A DNA stretch of 55,954 nt from Chitinophaga pinensis (lineage in GTDB: Bacteria; Bacteroidota; Bacteroidia; Flavobacteriales_D; Crocinitomicaceae). Below are positions 1 through 8,370 of the stretch, piece by piece. Position 1 is the first letter of the stretch. Each line of letters opens with the position of its first letter. The translations under genes and the position numbers were made by a program. The stretch is from positions 1 through 55,954 of the forward strand of contig CALPMC020000004.1 of the NCBI GenBank assembly GCA_943324565.2, in the 5' to 3' direction. The notes under the pieces are model-generated. The model worked only from the letters and a program-made list of their open reading frames with translations, did no database searches and was not told the DNA's origin.

Positions 1-139
1 TAAAGTCAATCACGAAGCTAGGTTTTACATCTTGACTCCATTTGTTTCCATTGAAAGCATAGGATTTATTATAAAACGCAGGCGATTCACATGATTGTAA
101 AAGCAGAAGAAATCCAAAAAGAAATAGAGTAATACGCAT
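1..139 (-). CDS. gldH: GldH gliding-motility lipoprotein, N-terminal part
   Basis: Only the first 46 codons lie in the window; the gene runs off the left edge. The translation starts MRITLFLFGFLLLLQSC, a lipoprotein signal with the lipobox cysteine at residue 17. It is followed by a Y-N-x-x-Y-x-F-x-x-N-x-W pattern typical of GldH, an outer-membrane-associated lipoprotein needed for gliding in Flavobacteria. The start lies one base after the stop of ricT, so the two are probably co-transcribed. The ricT-gldH order is known in flavobacterial genomes. The call rests on a short stretch plus synteny. Confidence 0.75.
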   Translation of the reverse strand, partial: MRITLFLFGFLLLLQSCESPAFYNKSYAFNGNKWSQDVKPSFVIDF

Positions 140-140
140 A

Positions 141-1328
141 TTAAGCATTCGTTGAATTAGTTGGTGCAGCTCCGTTTGGATTAGCTTGATTTGGATTTGG
201 TTTCTTTTTCTTGTTGCGATTATTATTGTTTTTCTTCTTAACGAAGTTTTTCTCAAAGCGATTCACACTGTCTTGACCAACTACGTTAGAATAGCCCATT
301 TCCACTACTTTTTCCGTGAAAATGAATTCTGCCAATTCTTTCGGTTTTTCGCCGTTTTTGTTTAACAACATTACTTCTTTTACACGCTCAGGTGAAAGCG
401 AAATTAATCCGTTTTCTCCTTGATAAGCATACCACATTACGCGTTTGAAAACATCTGTTTTTACGTGGTAAGCATCCCCTTTTTGAGTCAATAATTTTGT
501 TTCTGTCTTAGGAAAAGATCTTATTGCATCTAAGTACATATCGAGCTCGTAATTCAAACAACATTTTAATTTTCCACATTGACCAGCTAGTTTTTGTGGA
601 TTTAAAGATAATTGTTGGTAACGCGCTGCTGAGGTTGAAACAGATCTAAAATCGGTTAACCATGTTGTACAGCACAATTCTCTTCCACAAGAACCAATAC
701 CACCTAGACGAGCAGATTCTTGACGCGAACCAATTTGTCGCATTTCAATTCTAACTTTAAATTCGTCAGCTAAATTTTTTATCAATTGACGAAAATCTAT
801 TCGACCTTCAGCCGTATAATAGAATGTAGCTTTACTTAAATCTCCTTGATATTCAACATCGGAAATTTTCATTTCTAAATTCAAATCAATAGCAATCGTT
901 CGGGATTTATACATCAAGTCTTTTTCTAAAGAACGACCTTTAATCCATTTGTCTATTTCCTCCTGATTGGCTATTCGCAAGATGCGTTTTATCTCGTTGT
1001 CTTTTAAATTAGGTGCTTTTTTTAGTACTTGAATACGTGCTAATTCACCAACAACTGAAACTAAACCAACGTCATAACCTGGAGCGGTGTCAACGATAAC
1101 GATGTCTCCAACTTGCAAACTGAAATTGGAACTATTTTTATAAAATGCTTTTCTTGAATTTTTGAAACGAACTTCAACAATATTATATGCTTCTTGACCA
1201 GCAGGCAACGCGATGTTTGCTAACCAATCATAAACCTCTAATTTATTGCATCCACCACTACTACAAGTCCCATTATTTTTACAACCTTTAGGAGTTCCTC
1301 CTTCACTACTACATGATGCACAACCCAT
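141..1328 (-). CDS. ricT: RicT/PSP1 family protein
   Basis: The 395-aa protein belongs to the PSP1 family (RicT, formerly YaaT). In Bacillus RicT acts with RicA and RicF in RNA maturation and developmental phosphorelay control; in Bacteroidota the role is not well defined. The PSP1 core is visible at about residues 50-300, with the conserved Cys-rich segments GSCGRELCCTTWL and LAGQCGKLKCCLNYEL near residues 213-260. The N-terminus is very Cys-rich (MGCASCSSEGG and further Cys pairs to residue 28), a possible Fe-S or zinc site. The C-terminus is a basic Asn/Lys-rich tail. It sits between holB and gldH, a usual flavobacterial arrangement. Confidence 0.88.
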   Translation of the reverse strand: MGCASCSSEGGTPKGCKNNGTCSSGGCNKLEVYDWLANIALPAGQEAYNIVEVRFKNSRKAFYKNSSNFSLQVGDIVIVDTAPGYDVGLVSVVGELARIQVLKKAPNLKDNEIKRILRIANQEEIDKWIKGRSLEKDLMYKSRTIAIDLNLEMKISDVEYQGDLSKATFYYTAEGRIDFRQLIKNLADEFKVRIEMRQIGSRQESARLGGIGSCGRELCCTTWLTDFRSVSTSAARYQQLSLNPQKLAGQCGKLKCCLNYELDMYLDAIRSFPKTETKLLTQKGDAYHVKTDVFKRVMWYAYQGENGLISLSPERVKEVMLLNKNGEKPKELAEFIFTEKVVEMGYSNVVGQDSVNRFEKNFVKKKNNNNRNKKKKPNPNQANPNGAAPTNSTNA

Positions 1329-1368
1329 TTTAATTTTGTTTTAAGTGTAAAAATAAGAAAAAAATTTG

Positions 1369-2493
1369 CTATGCCTGATGAATATAGCGCATCGTTTGAA
1401 AACACAATTGTGTAAAAAGAATTTTTGAGTTGGCATTTCTATCGATATGATAATAAGCATCATCAAAAGTCTCCATAAACTCACGAATATTATTTCCTGA
1501 AATAAACGGAGCGAAATTGCGTAAGAATTTTTCTTCTTCGGCAGAAACACGCAACATGTGTTCACCGACGTAGTTGTTCATTAATGATTGCCTGAACATG
1601 TGAAGTGCATAAACCAAGTATAATTTGTGACGTTCCTTTCCTTCACTCGCAATTTTATCTGCCCAATCCAACATGCCGATTACATCTTTTTTATAGCTAA
1701 CACGCATCATTTGAATGAATAAATCACGGTAAATGTCTTTATCTGTGTTGGTATTTATAAATTCTAAGGCACGAATTAAATCTCCTTCAGCAAAGGAAGC
1801 AATTGAATCTGCTTGCACCTTATCCAATTTGAAATGATACCCTACAAAGATGGATAGTTCACTAGTGTTTATTTTTGGAATGCGCACCATTTGTGTCCTC
1901 GAACGAATCGTAATGAGTAGTCTTTCGGGATTTTCAGAAACCAAAAGAAAAACTGTATTCGCAGGTGGCTCCTCTAAAATTTTCAAAAGTTTATTAGCAC
2001 TTTCTTGATTCATTTCTTCAGGCAACCAAATAATCATGACTTTGTAGCCGCCTTCGTATGATTTCAAACTTAACTTTCTCAGGATATCTTTACTTTCCTC
2101 AATTCCAATAATTGGCTTGCGTTCTTTTGAATCCATTTCTTGGGTCCAATCGAATAAATTGAAATATGGATTTCGCTTTAATTGATCTCTCCAACTATCT
2201 AAAAATAGGGTAGAAACTTTATTGATTGCTTGCACCACAGGAAATACAAAATGGACGTCTGGATGTTGCAAATCTTGAATTTTCAAACACGAAGCGCATT
2301 GTCCACAACTGTCCTCTTCACCTTTATTAGAACAGAATAAATATTGGGTGAAAGCCAGTGCCATTGCTAATCCGCCGTGTCCAAGTTTTCCACTAAACAA
2401 TTGCGCATGACTTATTTTTCCAGCTTTAATTTCTCGAATTAAATCCGTTTTAAGTTCTTTTTGCCCGACTACATTTCTAAAAAGCACCTTCAA
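1369..2493 (-). CDS. holB: DNA polymerase III subunit delta prime
   Basis: The 374-aa AAA+ clamp-loader subunit works with gamma/tau and delta to load the sliding clamp. The N-terminus carries the degenerate P-loop GKLGHGG seen in delta prime subunits, which do not need ATP. It is followed by a zinc-binding Cys group (C-x8-C-x2-C-x2-C, ending CGQCASC) at about residues 54-67 and the sensor-like segment KLLKILEEPP. The length fits the family in Bacteroidota. It lies just upstream of ricT on the same strand, as in the Bacillus holB-ricT pair. Confidence 0.9.
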   Translation of the reverse strand: MKVLFRNVVGQKELKTDLIREIKAGKISHAQLFSGKLGHGGLAMALAFTQYLFCSNKGEEDSCGQCASCLKIQDLQHPDVHFVFPVVQAINKVSTLFLDSWRDQLKRNPYFNLFDWTQEMDSKERKPIIGIEESKDILRKLSLKSYEGGYKVMIIWLPEEMNQESANKLLKILEEPPANTVFLLVSENPERLLITIRSRTQMVRIPKINTSELSIFVGYHFKLDKVQADSIASFAEGDLIRALEFINTNTDKDIYRDLFIQMMRVSYKKDVIGMLDWADKIASEGKERHKLYLVYALHMFRQSLMNNYVGEHMLRVSAEEEKFLRNFAPFISGNNIREFMETFDDAYYHIDRNANSKILFTQLCFQTMRYIHQA

Positions 2494-2514
2494 ATTTAAG
2501 GTAATTTAATAGAA

Positions 2515-2547
2515 TTGAAAGCCTAAACTTTATTAGTTGTAGCTTTA
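2515..2547 (+). promoter_or_regulatory. Possible Bacteroidota sigma-A promoter
   Basis: TTG at 2515-2517 is followed after 22 bp by TAGCTTTA at 2540-2547, one base from the TAnnTTTG consensus of the -7 element. It is 16 bp upstream of the ATG at 2564. The spacing is slightly long, so confidence is modest. Confidence 0.4.
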
Positions 2548-2563
2548 CATCAAAAAAAATATC

Positions 2564-3223
2564 ATGAAATCAATTCTGTTTTTCTGTTCATTAGTTGTGG
2601 TAGCGCAAGTTTGGTCACAACAAGTTTCATTAACTCAAGAAAATCAAACTTTTACCATTGGAAATAAAAATGCATACGTCCTTTCAATTCCTTACGCCAG
2701 TAAAATTCAAATCGAAGAGGAATTAAAAAGTTATTTGAAGGAATTTGGTAAAGCGAAGTCATCAAAAGGTGAATACTCTGTTTTATTAGGAAAAGATAAA
2801 CGTATTAGTGACAAAGCATTTGATGTTTATGCAAGAGTCATGACTGCTAAAGATGGTATGCCAATTGCTGTTTTTGCGGTTGATTTAGGGGGAGCATTTA
2901 TGAATAGTCGAGAACATCCAAATCAATCTCAAGGATTTGAAGAATCACTTATGAAATTTGGAAAAGCATGTGGAAACAAAGCCATTGATGAGGAAATCGA
3001 AACAGAACAGAAACTGCTAAAAGCTTTAGACAAGGAACAAAAATCTCTGGAGAAAGAACTTACTAACTATGAAAACGAAATTGTAAACTATAACAAAAGC
3101 ATTAAAGAAGCGGAGAAAAAAATTAGCGATGTAAAATCAAATCAAAACAAGAAAAAAGAAGCTTATAAAGCGCAAGAATCTTTAATTGAGTCAATTGAAA
3201 GAAAACGCAAAGCATTAAACTAA
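2564..3223 (+). CDS. Secreted protein with C-terminal coiled coil
   Basis: The 219-aa protein has a Sec signal peptide (MKSILFFCSLVVVAQVWSQ, cleavage probably after residue 18). A mixed alpha/beta domain covers roughly residues 20-135, and a long charged coiled coil rich in Lys, Glu and Asn runs from 140 to the end. It is probably periplasmic. I do not recognise a named family. It is the first gene of a plus-strand set of small proteins and diverges from holB. Confidence 0.7.
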   Translation: MKSILFFCSLVVVAQVWSQQVSLTQENQTFTIGNKNAYVLSIPYASKIQIEEELKSYLKEFGKAKSSKGEYSVLLGKDKRISDKAFDVYARVMTAKDGMPIAVFAVDLGGAFMNSREHPNQSQGFEESLMKFGKACGNKAIDEEIETEQKLLKALDKEQKSLEKELTNYENEIVNYNKSIKEAEKKISDVKSNQNKKKEAYKAQESLIESIERKRKALN

Positions 3224-3262
3224 TTTTAGAATAAAAAGAATAAATATCAAAATTTAGAAAGA

Positions 3263-3763
3263 ATGAACAACAACAGTATTCTTCGCCGCTTGCGATTTAC
3301 ATTCGATTTCAACGATAACAAAATGATTGAATTATTTCAATTGGCAGGAAAAACAGTAAATAGAGCTGAAGTGAGTGATTGGTTAAAAAAAGAAGAAGAT
3401 GAAGAATTCAAGAATCTGAATGACCAACAATTGGCTTATTTTTTAAATGGCTTCATAATCTTAAATAGAGGAAAAAAGGAAGGTGAAACCCCAATTGCGG
3501 AAAAGAAATTGAACAATAACATTGTTTTCAGAAAACTTAAAATTGCTTTGAATTATAGAGATGAAGATATTTTGAATGTTTATGAATTAATGAATTTCCA
3601 AATAAGCAAACATGAATTAAGCGCTTTTTTCAGAAAACCAGACCATCAACATTATCGTTTGTGTAAAGACCAGTTCATACGTAATTTCTTGCAGGGTTTA
3701 CAATTGAAATATGCATCAGACCGTCTTTCAAAAAATGAAGATTTTGGAGATGATGATTATTAA
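3263..3763 (+). CDS. DUF1456 family protein (YehS-like)
   Basis: The 166-aa cytoplasmic protein has two repeats of the same fold: NNSILRRLRFTFDFNDNKMI at the start, and NNIVFRKLKIALNYRDEDIL from about residue 85. Each is followed by a helix ending in F/L-N/x-G-F/L. This duplicated layout is typical of DUF1456 (Escherichia coli YehS). The biochemical role of the family is unknown. It lies 39 bp after the preceding gene and 27 bp before the AcpH-like gene, so a shared transcript is likely. Confidence 0.85.
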   Translation: MNNNSILRRLRFTFDFNDNKMIELFQLAGKTVNRAEVSDWLKKEEDEEFKNLNDQQLAYFLNGFIILNRGKKEGETPIAEKKLNNNIVFRKLKIALNYRDEDILNVYELMNFQISKHELSAFFRKPDHQHYRLCKDQFIRNFLQGLQLKYASDRLSKNEDFGDDDY

Positions 3764-3790
3764 TTCTTTTGAAGTTTAAATACGAACAAT

Positions 3791-4363
3791 TTGAATTTCC
3801 TTGGCCACCTTTACTTTTCCAACAACGACAAAGACTTGATGCTTTCGAATTTGTATGGAGATTTTGTGAAGGGAAAAGATTTCACTAATTATTCTACAAT
3901 AGTTCAAAAAGGTATTCATTTACATCGCAGAATCGACCATTTTATCGATACACACCCAGCAGTCACCGAACTAAGATTATCACTTTACGACAAACTTCCG
4001 AAAGTTGCAGGAGTTGCGATTGACCTTTATTTCGACCATTTACTTGCCCGAAATTGGGAAAATTATCATTCTAAAGACTATACACTTTTCTTAAATGAAT
4101 TTTATCTTCATGAAGCAGATTTTGAGCAAGAACTTAAAAAGGATTTCAATGAGTTTATGGGTTATTTTAGAATGCGGAAATGGCTAGATCATTATCCAAC
4201 GGCTTTTGGTTTAGCAAAATCATGCGAAGGTGTTTCTAAACGCATATCCTTTGACAACGTTCTTCACAAAGCACCAGAGCAGTTTTATCTTCGAGAGAAA
4301 GAAATTCAAGCGTGTTTTGAAATTTACATGAAAGATGCTATTTTGAAATTTCAAGATTTTTGA
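3791..4363 (+). CDS. acpH: ACP phosphodiesterase family protein (AcpH-like, DUF479)
   Basis: The 190-aa protein begins MNFLGHLYFS, the hallmark start of the AcpH/DUF479 family. In E. coli AcpH removes the 4-prime-phosphopantetheine group from acyl carrier protein. Visible motifs are NLYGDFVKG and GIHLHRRIDHFIDTHP (about residues 23-58), with the HD-like His/Asp residues. It starts with TTG at 3791: the upstream in-frame stop is at 3770-3772 with no ATG between, and the family start matches exactly. Exact substrate in this organism is inferred. Confidence 0.85.
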   Translation: MNFLGHLYFSNNDKDLMLSNLYGDFVKGKDFTNYSTIVQKGIHLHRRIDHFIDTHPAVTELRLSLYDKLPKVAGVAIDLYFDHLLARNWENYHSKDYTLFLNEFYLHEADFEQELKKDFNEFMGYFRMRKWLDHYPTAFGLAKSCEGVSKRISFDNVLHKAPEQFYLREKEIQACFEIYMKDAILKFQDF

Positions 4364-4380
4364 AGAGAAAAATGACAAAT

Positions 4381-4426
4381 AGGTAATTCTACCTAGTAGC
4401 TCGCATTGAAATAAAATTTATATTTG
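4381..4426 (+). promoter_or_regulatory. Operator-like motif and -7 box, upstream of 4449 gene
   Basis: AGGTAATTCTACCT (4381-4394) contains the inverted repeat AGGTA-N4-TACCT. A good -7 element, TATATTTG, lies at 4419-4426, 24 bp after the motif and 22 bp before the ATG. No TTG is present at the -33 position. The same motif recurs at 6047-6060 with the same spacing to its own -7 box, which suggests an activator-dependent promoter. Confidence 0.6.
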
Positions 4427-4448
4427 AAAAACTAAAATTTACAGAATT

Positions 4449-5081
4449 ATGAAAAAGTTAAGCTTGTTTTTAGTTGTTGCATTCATGTCAACACTAATCT
4501 TGGACTCATGTACAGTTCAAAAACGTTACCACAGAAAAGGATTCAGTGTTAATTGGAACCACACCTCAATTGGCGGGAAAAAAGATAAGAATAAAGTTTC
4601 TTATGACTCCGTAGAGGAAGAAATTGCAGAGGTAAAAGAAATTAAACCAGAAGCAAAAGAAGTAACGAATGTAGCGTCTAATTACTCATATGATGCAACT
4701 TCTGATTTCGCTTCATCTTCAGATGAAATTTCTGTAGTAGCAAGTTTAGCAACTGAAAACAAGTTGATTACTAAAAATGAATCAAATGAAATTAATGTTT
4801 TTGCGCCAGTAAACAATTCAAAAGAAGTTAAAGTAGCTAACAAAAAATTCAAAGGTACTATAGCTGAAATGAAAGTGAAAAAATTCCAGGAAAAAGGATC
4901 TTCTGTTGAACCATGGGTATATTTGCTTTTAATTTTATTAGTTCCATTTGGTACAACAATTGCAATGTATTTATATGAAGGAAGTTGGACAGGACGAGTT
5001 ACTACCAATTTGATTCTTACACTTTTATGTGGTTTACCAGGATTAATTCATGCGCTAGTAGTTATTTTTGGAAACAGATAA
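4449..5081 (+). CDS. Lipoprotein with C-terminal YqaE/Pmp3-like membrane domain
   Basis: The 210-aa protein has a lipoprotein signal (LDSC, Cys at residue 20) and a long low-complexity charged linker. Two C-terminal hydrophobic segments (about residues 153-175 and 180-207) end in LTLLCGLPGLIHALVVIFG. The last part resembles the Pmp3/YqaE family, whose small hydrophobic proteins influence membrane potential under salt or cold stress. A lipid anchor plus inner-membrane hairpin in one chain is unusual; the protein may span the periplasm. Its end overlaps the TTG start of the DUF2752 gene by 14 bp. Confidence 0.75.
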   Translation: MKKLSLFLVVAFMSTLILDSCTVQKRYHRKGFSVNWNHTSIGGKKDKNKVSYDSVEEEIAEVKEIKPEAKEVTNVASNYSYDATSDFASSSDEISVVASLATENKLITKNESNEINVFAPVNNSKEVKVANKKFKGTIAEMKVKKFQEKGSSVEPWVYLLLILLVPFGTTIAMYLYEGSWTGRVTTNLILTLLCGLPGLIHALVVIFGNR

Positions 5082-5394
5082 AATTAAATCATCATTAAAA
5101 AAGGTCTTCCTACTGCTATTGTTAGGAGGACCTTTTTTTTTGCTTTTCTTACCTTCAAACTATTTTGATAACGGAGAAAGCATTTGTTTGTCTGTTTATC
5201 TATTCGACTTACAGTGCTTGGGATGTGGATTAACAAGAGGGGTAATGCATTTGATTCACTTAGATTTTAAAGGAGCGTGGGAATTCAATAAAATATCATT
5301 TTTGGTCGTACCAGTTGGTATACTTTTTTGGTTTTATCTATTGGGTAAATTAATAAATAAGCCCTATTTTAAATTTTTTGACGAGTTATACTAA
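5068..5394 (+). CDS. DUF2752 membrane protein
   Basis: The 108-aa protein has an N-terminal membrane helix, then the DUF2752 signature C-x-L/F-x-x-x-x-G-x-x-C-x-G-C-G-L-T-R, seen here as LQCLGCGLTRGVMHL (about residues 48-62), and a second helix near residues 75-95. The function is unknown; the family is small and membrane-bound. The start must be TTG at 5068 because no earlier in-frame ATG exists, and it overlaps the preceding stop. A terminator-like hairpin lies within its first 25 codons. It ends at 5394, 10 bp before the regulator start. Confidence 0.8.
   Translation: METDKIKSSLKKVFLLLLLGGPFFLLFLPSNYFDNGESICLSVYLFDLQCLGCGLTRGVMHLIHLDFKGAWEFNKISFLVVPVGILFWFYLLGKLINKPYFKFFDELY
5097..5141 (+). 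terminator. Terminator-shaped hairpin inside the DUF2752 reading frame
   Basis: GGTCTTCCTA (5103-5112) pairs with TAGGAGGACC (5123-5132) over ten base pairs with one G-U wobble. A 10-base loop separates the arms and nine T follow. It lies 16 bp after the stop of the lipoprotein gene and codes residues 10-25 of the DUF2752 protein. It could act as an attenuator between the lipoprotein and the downstream genes. Confidence 0.6.
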
Positions 5395-5404
5395 AAAAGC
5401 ATTA

Positions 5405-6043
<639 letters not shown>

Positions 6044-6046
6044 ATC

Positions 6047-6092
6047 AGGTAATTCTACTTATATCTACTTAAAAAACATTTAACTATTTTTG
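6047..6092 (+). promoter_or_regulatory. Second copy of operator-like motif and -7 box
   Basis: AGGTAATTCTACTT (6047-6060) is followed after 24 bp by TATTTTTG (6085-6092), a TAnnTTTG -7 element, and then the ATG at 6116. Motif-to-box spacing equals that at 4381-4426, and motif-to-ATG distance differs by one base. No -33 TTG is present. Confidence 0.6.
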
Positions 6093-6115
6093 ACAAATTT
6101 TAAAATTTAAAAAAT

Positions 6116-6337
6116 ATGAAAAAATTACTATCAATTGCTGCTGTAACTGTAGCATTAGTTTCTCTTTCTTCTTGTAAGAAAGATTACACATGTACTTGTA
6201 AGTTTTCTGGAGTTGGCGCAGGAACACCAAACGTTGTTGCACAAATTACTGATGCTAAGAAAGCGGATGCTAAAGAAGCTTGTGATAAATTAACTACAAC
6301 ATACACACCAGTAGGAGGAAGTTGTTCAATTGACTAA
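6116..6337 (+). CDS. Small Cys-containing lipoprotein
   Basis: The 73-aa protein has a lipoprotein signal MKKLLSIAAVTVALVSLSSC with the lipid Cys at residue 20. The mature part is short, with Cys pairs (YTCTC, then one mid and one late Cys) that could form disulfides. It is monocistronic: its own promoter motif lies upstream and a strong terminator follows 23 bp after the stop. It probably belongs to the same regulon as the 4449 gene. No family recognised; high expression is plausible. Confidence 0.75.
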   Translation: MKKLLSIAAVTVALVSLSSCKKDYTCTCKFSGVGAGTPNVVAQITDAKKADAKEACDKLTTTYTPVGGSCSID

Positions 6338-6360
6338 TAAGTTAAGTTTGAATTATCAAT

Positions 6361-6389
6361 AAAGTGGGCATAATAACCCACTTTTTTTA
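6361..6389 (+). terminator. Rho-independent terminator
   Basis: AAAGTGGG (6361-6368) pairs perfectly with CCCACTTT (6377-6384) around an 8-base loop, followed by a T run. It ends the transcript of the small lipoprotein at 6116-6337. Confidence 0.85.
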
Positions 6390-6401
6390 TTTTTATACGT
6401 T

Positions 6402-6998
6402 ATGGAAAATTTTCTTTTGAATATTGGTCTTTCATTCACAGTAAGTAAGTTAATCTCCTACTTCTTGTTTGTAGTTATTGGCATTTTACTTGCTTTTTTA
6501 TTTTTTAAGAAGTCTAAAAACGAACGAATTGGCAAAATACCAAAACTGATTATTAGTTTAGTTTTATTTGTTGCTCCTTTCTTAATTTATTTTGCCATTC
6601 ACCCAATTTATGAAGGAGACTTCTCAAATAATTCTTATTCTATAGATTCAAAAGTCGATTTTCCGAAGAATAAACAACTTACAATTATTGTATTAGCAAA
6701 TTGTCCTTACTGCATTCAATCGATCGAAACGTCGAAACTTTTGAAGAAAAAGAATCCAGGAATTAAAATTGAATACTGGGTATTGAGTAACAGCCCTGCA
6801 CATTATATAAAATACAAAAAACTTTTAGGAAATGCAGCTCAGGTAAAACTGAAAGCTAGAATTTCAGATGAATTAGCAATCATCGCAAAAGGAAGTTATC
6901 CAACGTTTGTAATTTCAGACAACAAAAAAGCAATCAAAGCTTGGAACAATGATTCGTTTGGTGTTATGGCGATGGATGAGGTTTGTGGTGGTTTTTGA
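6402..6998 (+). CDS. Membrane protein with thioredoxin-like CPYC domain
   Basis: The 198-aa protein has two N-terminal membrane helices (about residues 13-35 and 46-68). A thioredoxin-like domain follows that starts TIIVLANCPYCIQSIE. The CPYC pair near residues 101-104 is the glutaredoxin-type redox centre. The domain should face the periplasm. A role in thiol-disulfide exchange or cytochrome c/copper-protein maturation is plausible but not shown. It follows the terminator and is transcribed alone. Confidence 0.72.
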   Translation: MENFLLNIGLSFTVSKLISYFLFVVIGILLAFLFFKKSKNERIGKIPKLIISLVLFVAPFLIYFAIHPIYEGDFSNNSYSIDSKVDFPKNKQLTIIVLANCPYCIQSIETSKLLKKKNPGIKIEYWVLSNSPAHYIKYKKLLGNAAQVKLKARISDELAIIAKGSYPTFVISDNKKAIKAWNNDSFGVMAMDEVCGGF

Positions 6999-7113
6999 TT
7001 TATAAAGATTAAATAAAAAGGGTTTGTCTTTTCTATTCAAGAGCAAGAACGAGAGTGAGCATGATTAAAAAAACCAGAGTTCTCAAATTTGTTCTCGCAT
7101 ACACACTTGATAA

Positions 7114-7458
7114 TTAACCTAAATTTTTAATCATTCCATATAGCATTTTGGAAATTTCCTCTGCCTGCACATAAAATTCTTCATAGCGGTTCTTTTCCAA
7201 AGCCTCTTCGTCTTTTAACACATCAAGTATTGCGATACACTCAAAAATAGAACTTCTTGAAATAATATAGAAATTTCTTCTATCTGGTTTTGTAAATCGA
7301 CCACTGCCTTCAGCTATGTTGAGAACAATGCTAAATGAAGCTCTTCTAAGTTGATCTTTTGTTGTTGAGTCTAGGTTTGAAGATTTAATAAATGTCCTAA
7401 TTTCAGAGTTGAATAATTTGGCCTTTTGATAAATGTGAAGTTTTTCAAAATCAAACAT
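7114..7458 (-). CDS. Four-helix-bundle protein, S23 (23S rRNA intervening-sequence) family
   Basis: The 114-aa protein starts MFDFEKLHIYQKAKLF and carries the family's helices, with the conserved LRRASFSIVLNIAEGSGRFTKPDRRNFYIISRSS (about residues 43-76). The fold is a four-helix bundle. Members were first found inside intervening sequences of 23S rRNA genes and are common as lone genes; the molecular role is unknown. The longer in-frame extension upstream is repeat sequence and is not used. The gene lies between repeat-rich flanks and tRNA-Leu. Confidence 0.88.
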   Translation of the reverse strand: MFDFEKLHIYQKAKLFNSEIRTFIKSSNLDSTTKDQLRRASFSIVLNIAEGSGRFTKPDRRNFYIISRSSIFECIAILDVLKDEEALEKNRYEEFYVQAEEISKMLYGMIKNLG

Positions 7459-7491
7459 AGATGAGAGTGAGTTGGAGCGTGAGAGTGAAAA

Positions 7492-7543
7492 AAAATCAGA
7501 GTGTATGTGACTCCGCTCTCGCTCTCTCACTCACTCTGATTTT
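7492..7543. repeat. Inverted repeat beside the four-helix-bundle gene
   Basis: AAAATCAGAGTG (7492-7503) is mirrored by CACTCTGATTTT (7532-7543), with a purine/pyrimidine-rich GAGAG/CTCTC spacer that adds pairing. A degenerate relative with GAGAGTGAGC and AACCAGAG lies on the other side of the gene at about 7050-7080, so the gene appears flanked by related repeats. Confidence 0.6.
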
Positions 7544-7544
7544 G

Positions 7545-7626
7545 TACCCCGGGCCGGAATCGAACCGGCACTCCCGAAAGAACAGGATTTTGAATCCAGC
7601 GCGTCTACCAGTTCCGCCACCGGGGC
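7545..7626 (-). tRNA. tRNA-Leu (anticodon CAA)
   Basis: On the minus strand the gene starts GCCCCGGTGGCGGAACTGG, with acceptor arm GCCCCGG/CCGGGGT, the D-loop TGGTAGACGC, anticodon loop TTCAAAA giving CAA, a long variable arm typical of class II tRNAs, and T-arm GCCGGTTCGATTCCGGC. The 3-prime CCA is not encoded. It lies downstream of truB on the same strand. Confidence 0.93.
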
Positions 7627-7683
7627 ATTTTGATATTCAATCGGACGGCAAAGATATTGATTTTTTTTAATTGGAATCAGATT

Positions 7684-8370
7684 TCAAAGACTTTCGTCCA
7701 AGAATTTAATCCATTCTCCAACTGTTTTTGCGTTTTCTATTGAAAATTCACCCGATTGTGTTCTACGAAGTGCTATTAAAGTGCCTCCTGAGTTCAACTT
7801 TTGCCCAAAATCACTCGCAATGGAGCGGATATAAGTTCCTTTAGAACAGACAATTTCAAAATCAACTTCTGGAAATCGCTCGGTGTTAATTTCAAATTTT
7901 TCAATCGTTACCAAATTGCGTTTCATTTCTACTTCTTTTCCAGCACGAGCCAAATCATAAGCACGTTTTCCATCAATGAGTTTGGCAGAAAAAATTGGTG
8001 GAGTTTGTAATTGTTCACCTAAAAACGATTTTCGAACTTCTTCCATCAAATCGTTGGTTAAGTGAGATGTTTCAAATTCTCTATTGAATTCCGTTTCTAA
8101 ATCAAAGGAAGGTGTTGTTTTTCCAACTAAAATTGTTCCTGTGTAGGTTTTTGTTGCATTCGTAAATCCTTCGATTAACTTGGTGTTTTTACCTGTACAT
8201 ATTACTAAAAGTCCAGTAGCTAATGGATCTAAAGTTCCTGCATGACCAACTTTGATTTTTTTGACTTTCAGTGCTTGTTTTAAATTCCAGCGAATTTTGT
8301 TCACAGCATCAAAGGAAGTCCAATGAAGTGGTTTATCAACGAGGATTGTTGCGCCAGAAATAAAATCCAT
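7684..8370 (-). CDS. truB: tRNA pseudouridine(55) synthase TruB
   Basis: The 228-aa enzyme makes pseudouridine 55 in the T-loop of tRNAs. It shows the N-terminal ILVDKPLHWTSFDAV motif, the catalytic GHAGTLDPLATGLL segment with the Asp nucleophile (about residue 46), and SKGTYIRSI. ATG at 8370 is chosen: it overlaps the stop of uppP as TAATG, a sign of translational coupling, and the family N-terminus starts there. The short length, lacking a C-terminal PUA domain, is normal for Bacteroidota. Confidence 0.95.
   Translation of the reverse strand: MDFISGATILVDKPLHWTSFDAVNKIRWNLKQALKVKKIKVGHAGTLDPLATGLLVICTGKNTKLIEGFTNATKTYTGTILVGKTTPSFDLETEFNREFETSHLTNDLMEEVRKSFLGEQLQTPPIFSAKLIDGKRAYDLARAGKEVEMKRNLVTIEKFEINTERFPEVDFEIVCSKGTYIRSIASDFGQKLNSGGTLIALRRTQSGEFSIENAKTVGEWIKFLDESL

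Noticed and set aside
7459..7530. N-terminal extension MRERERSHIHSDFFSLSRSNSLSS of the four-helix-bundle protein
   Set aside because: It is the translation of the GAGAG/CTCTC repeat; the family start is at the ATG at 7458.
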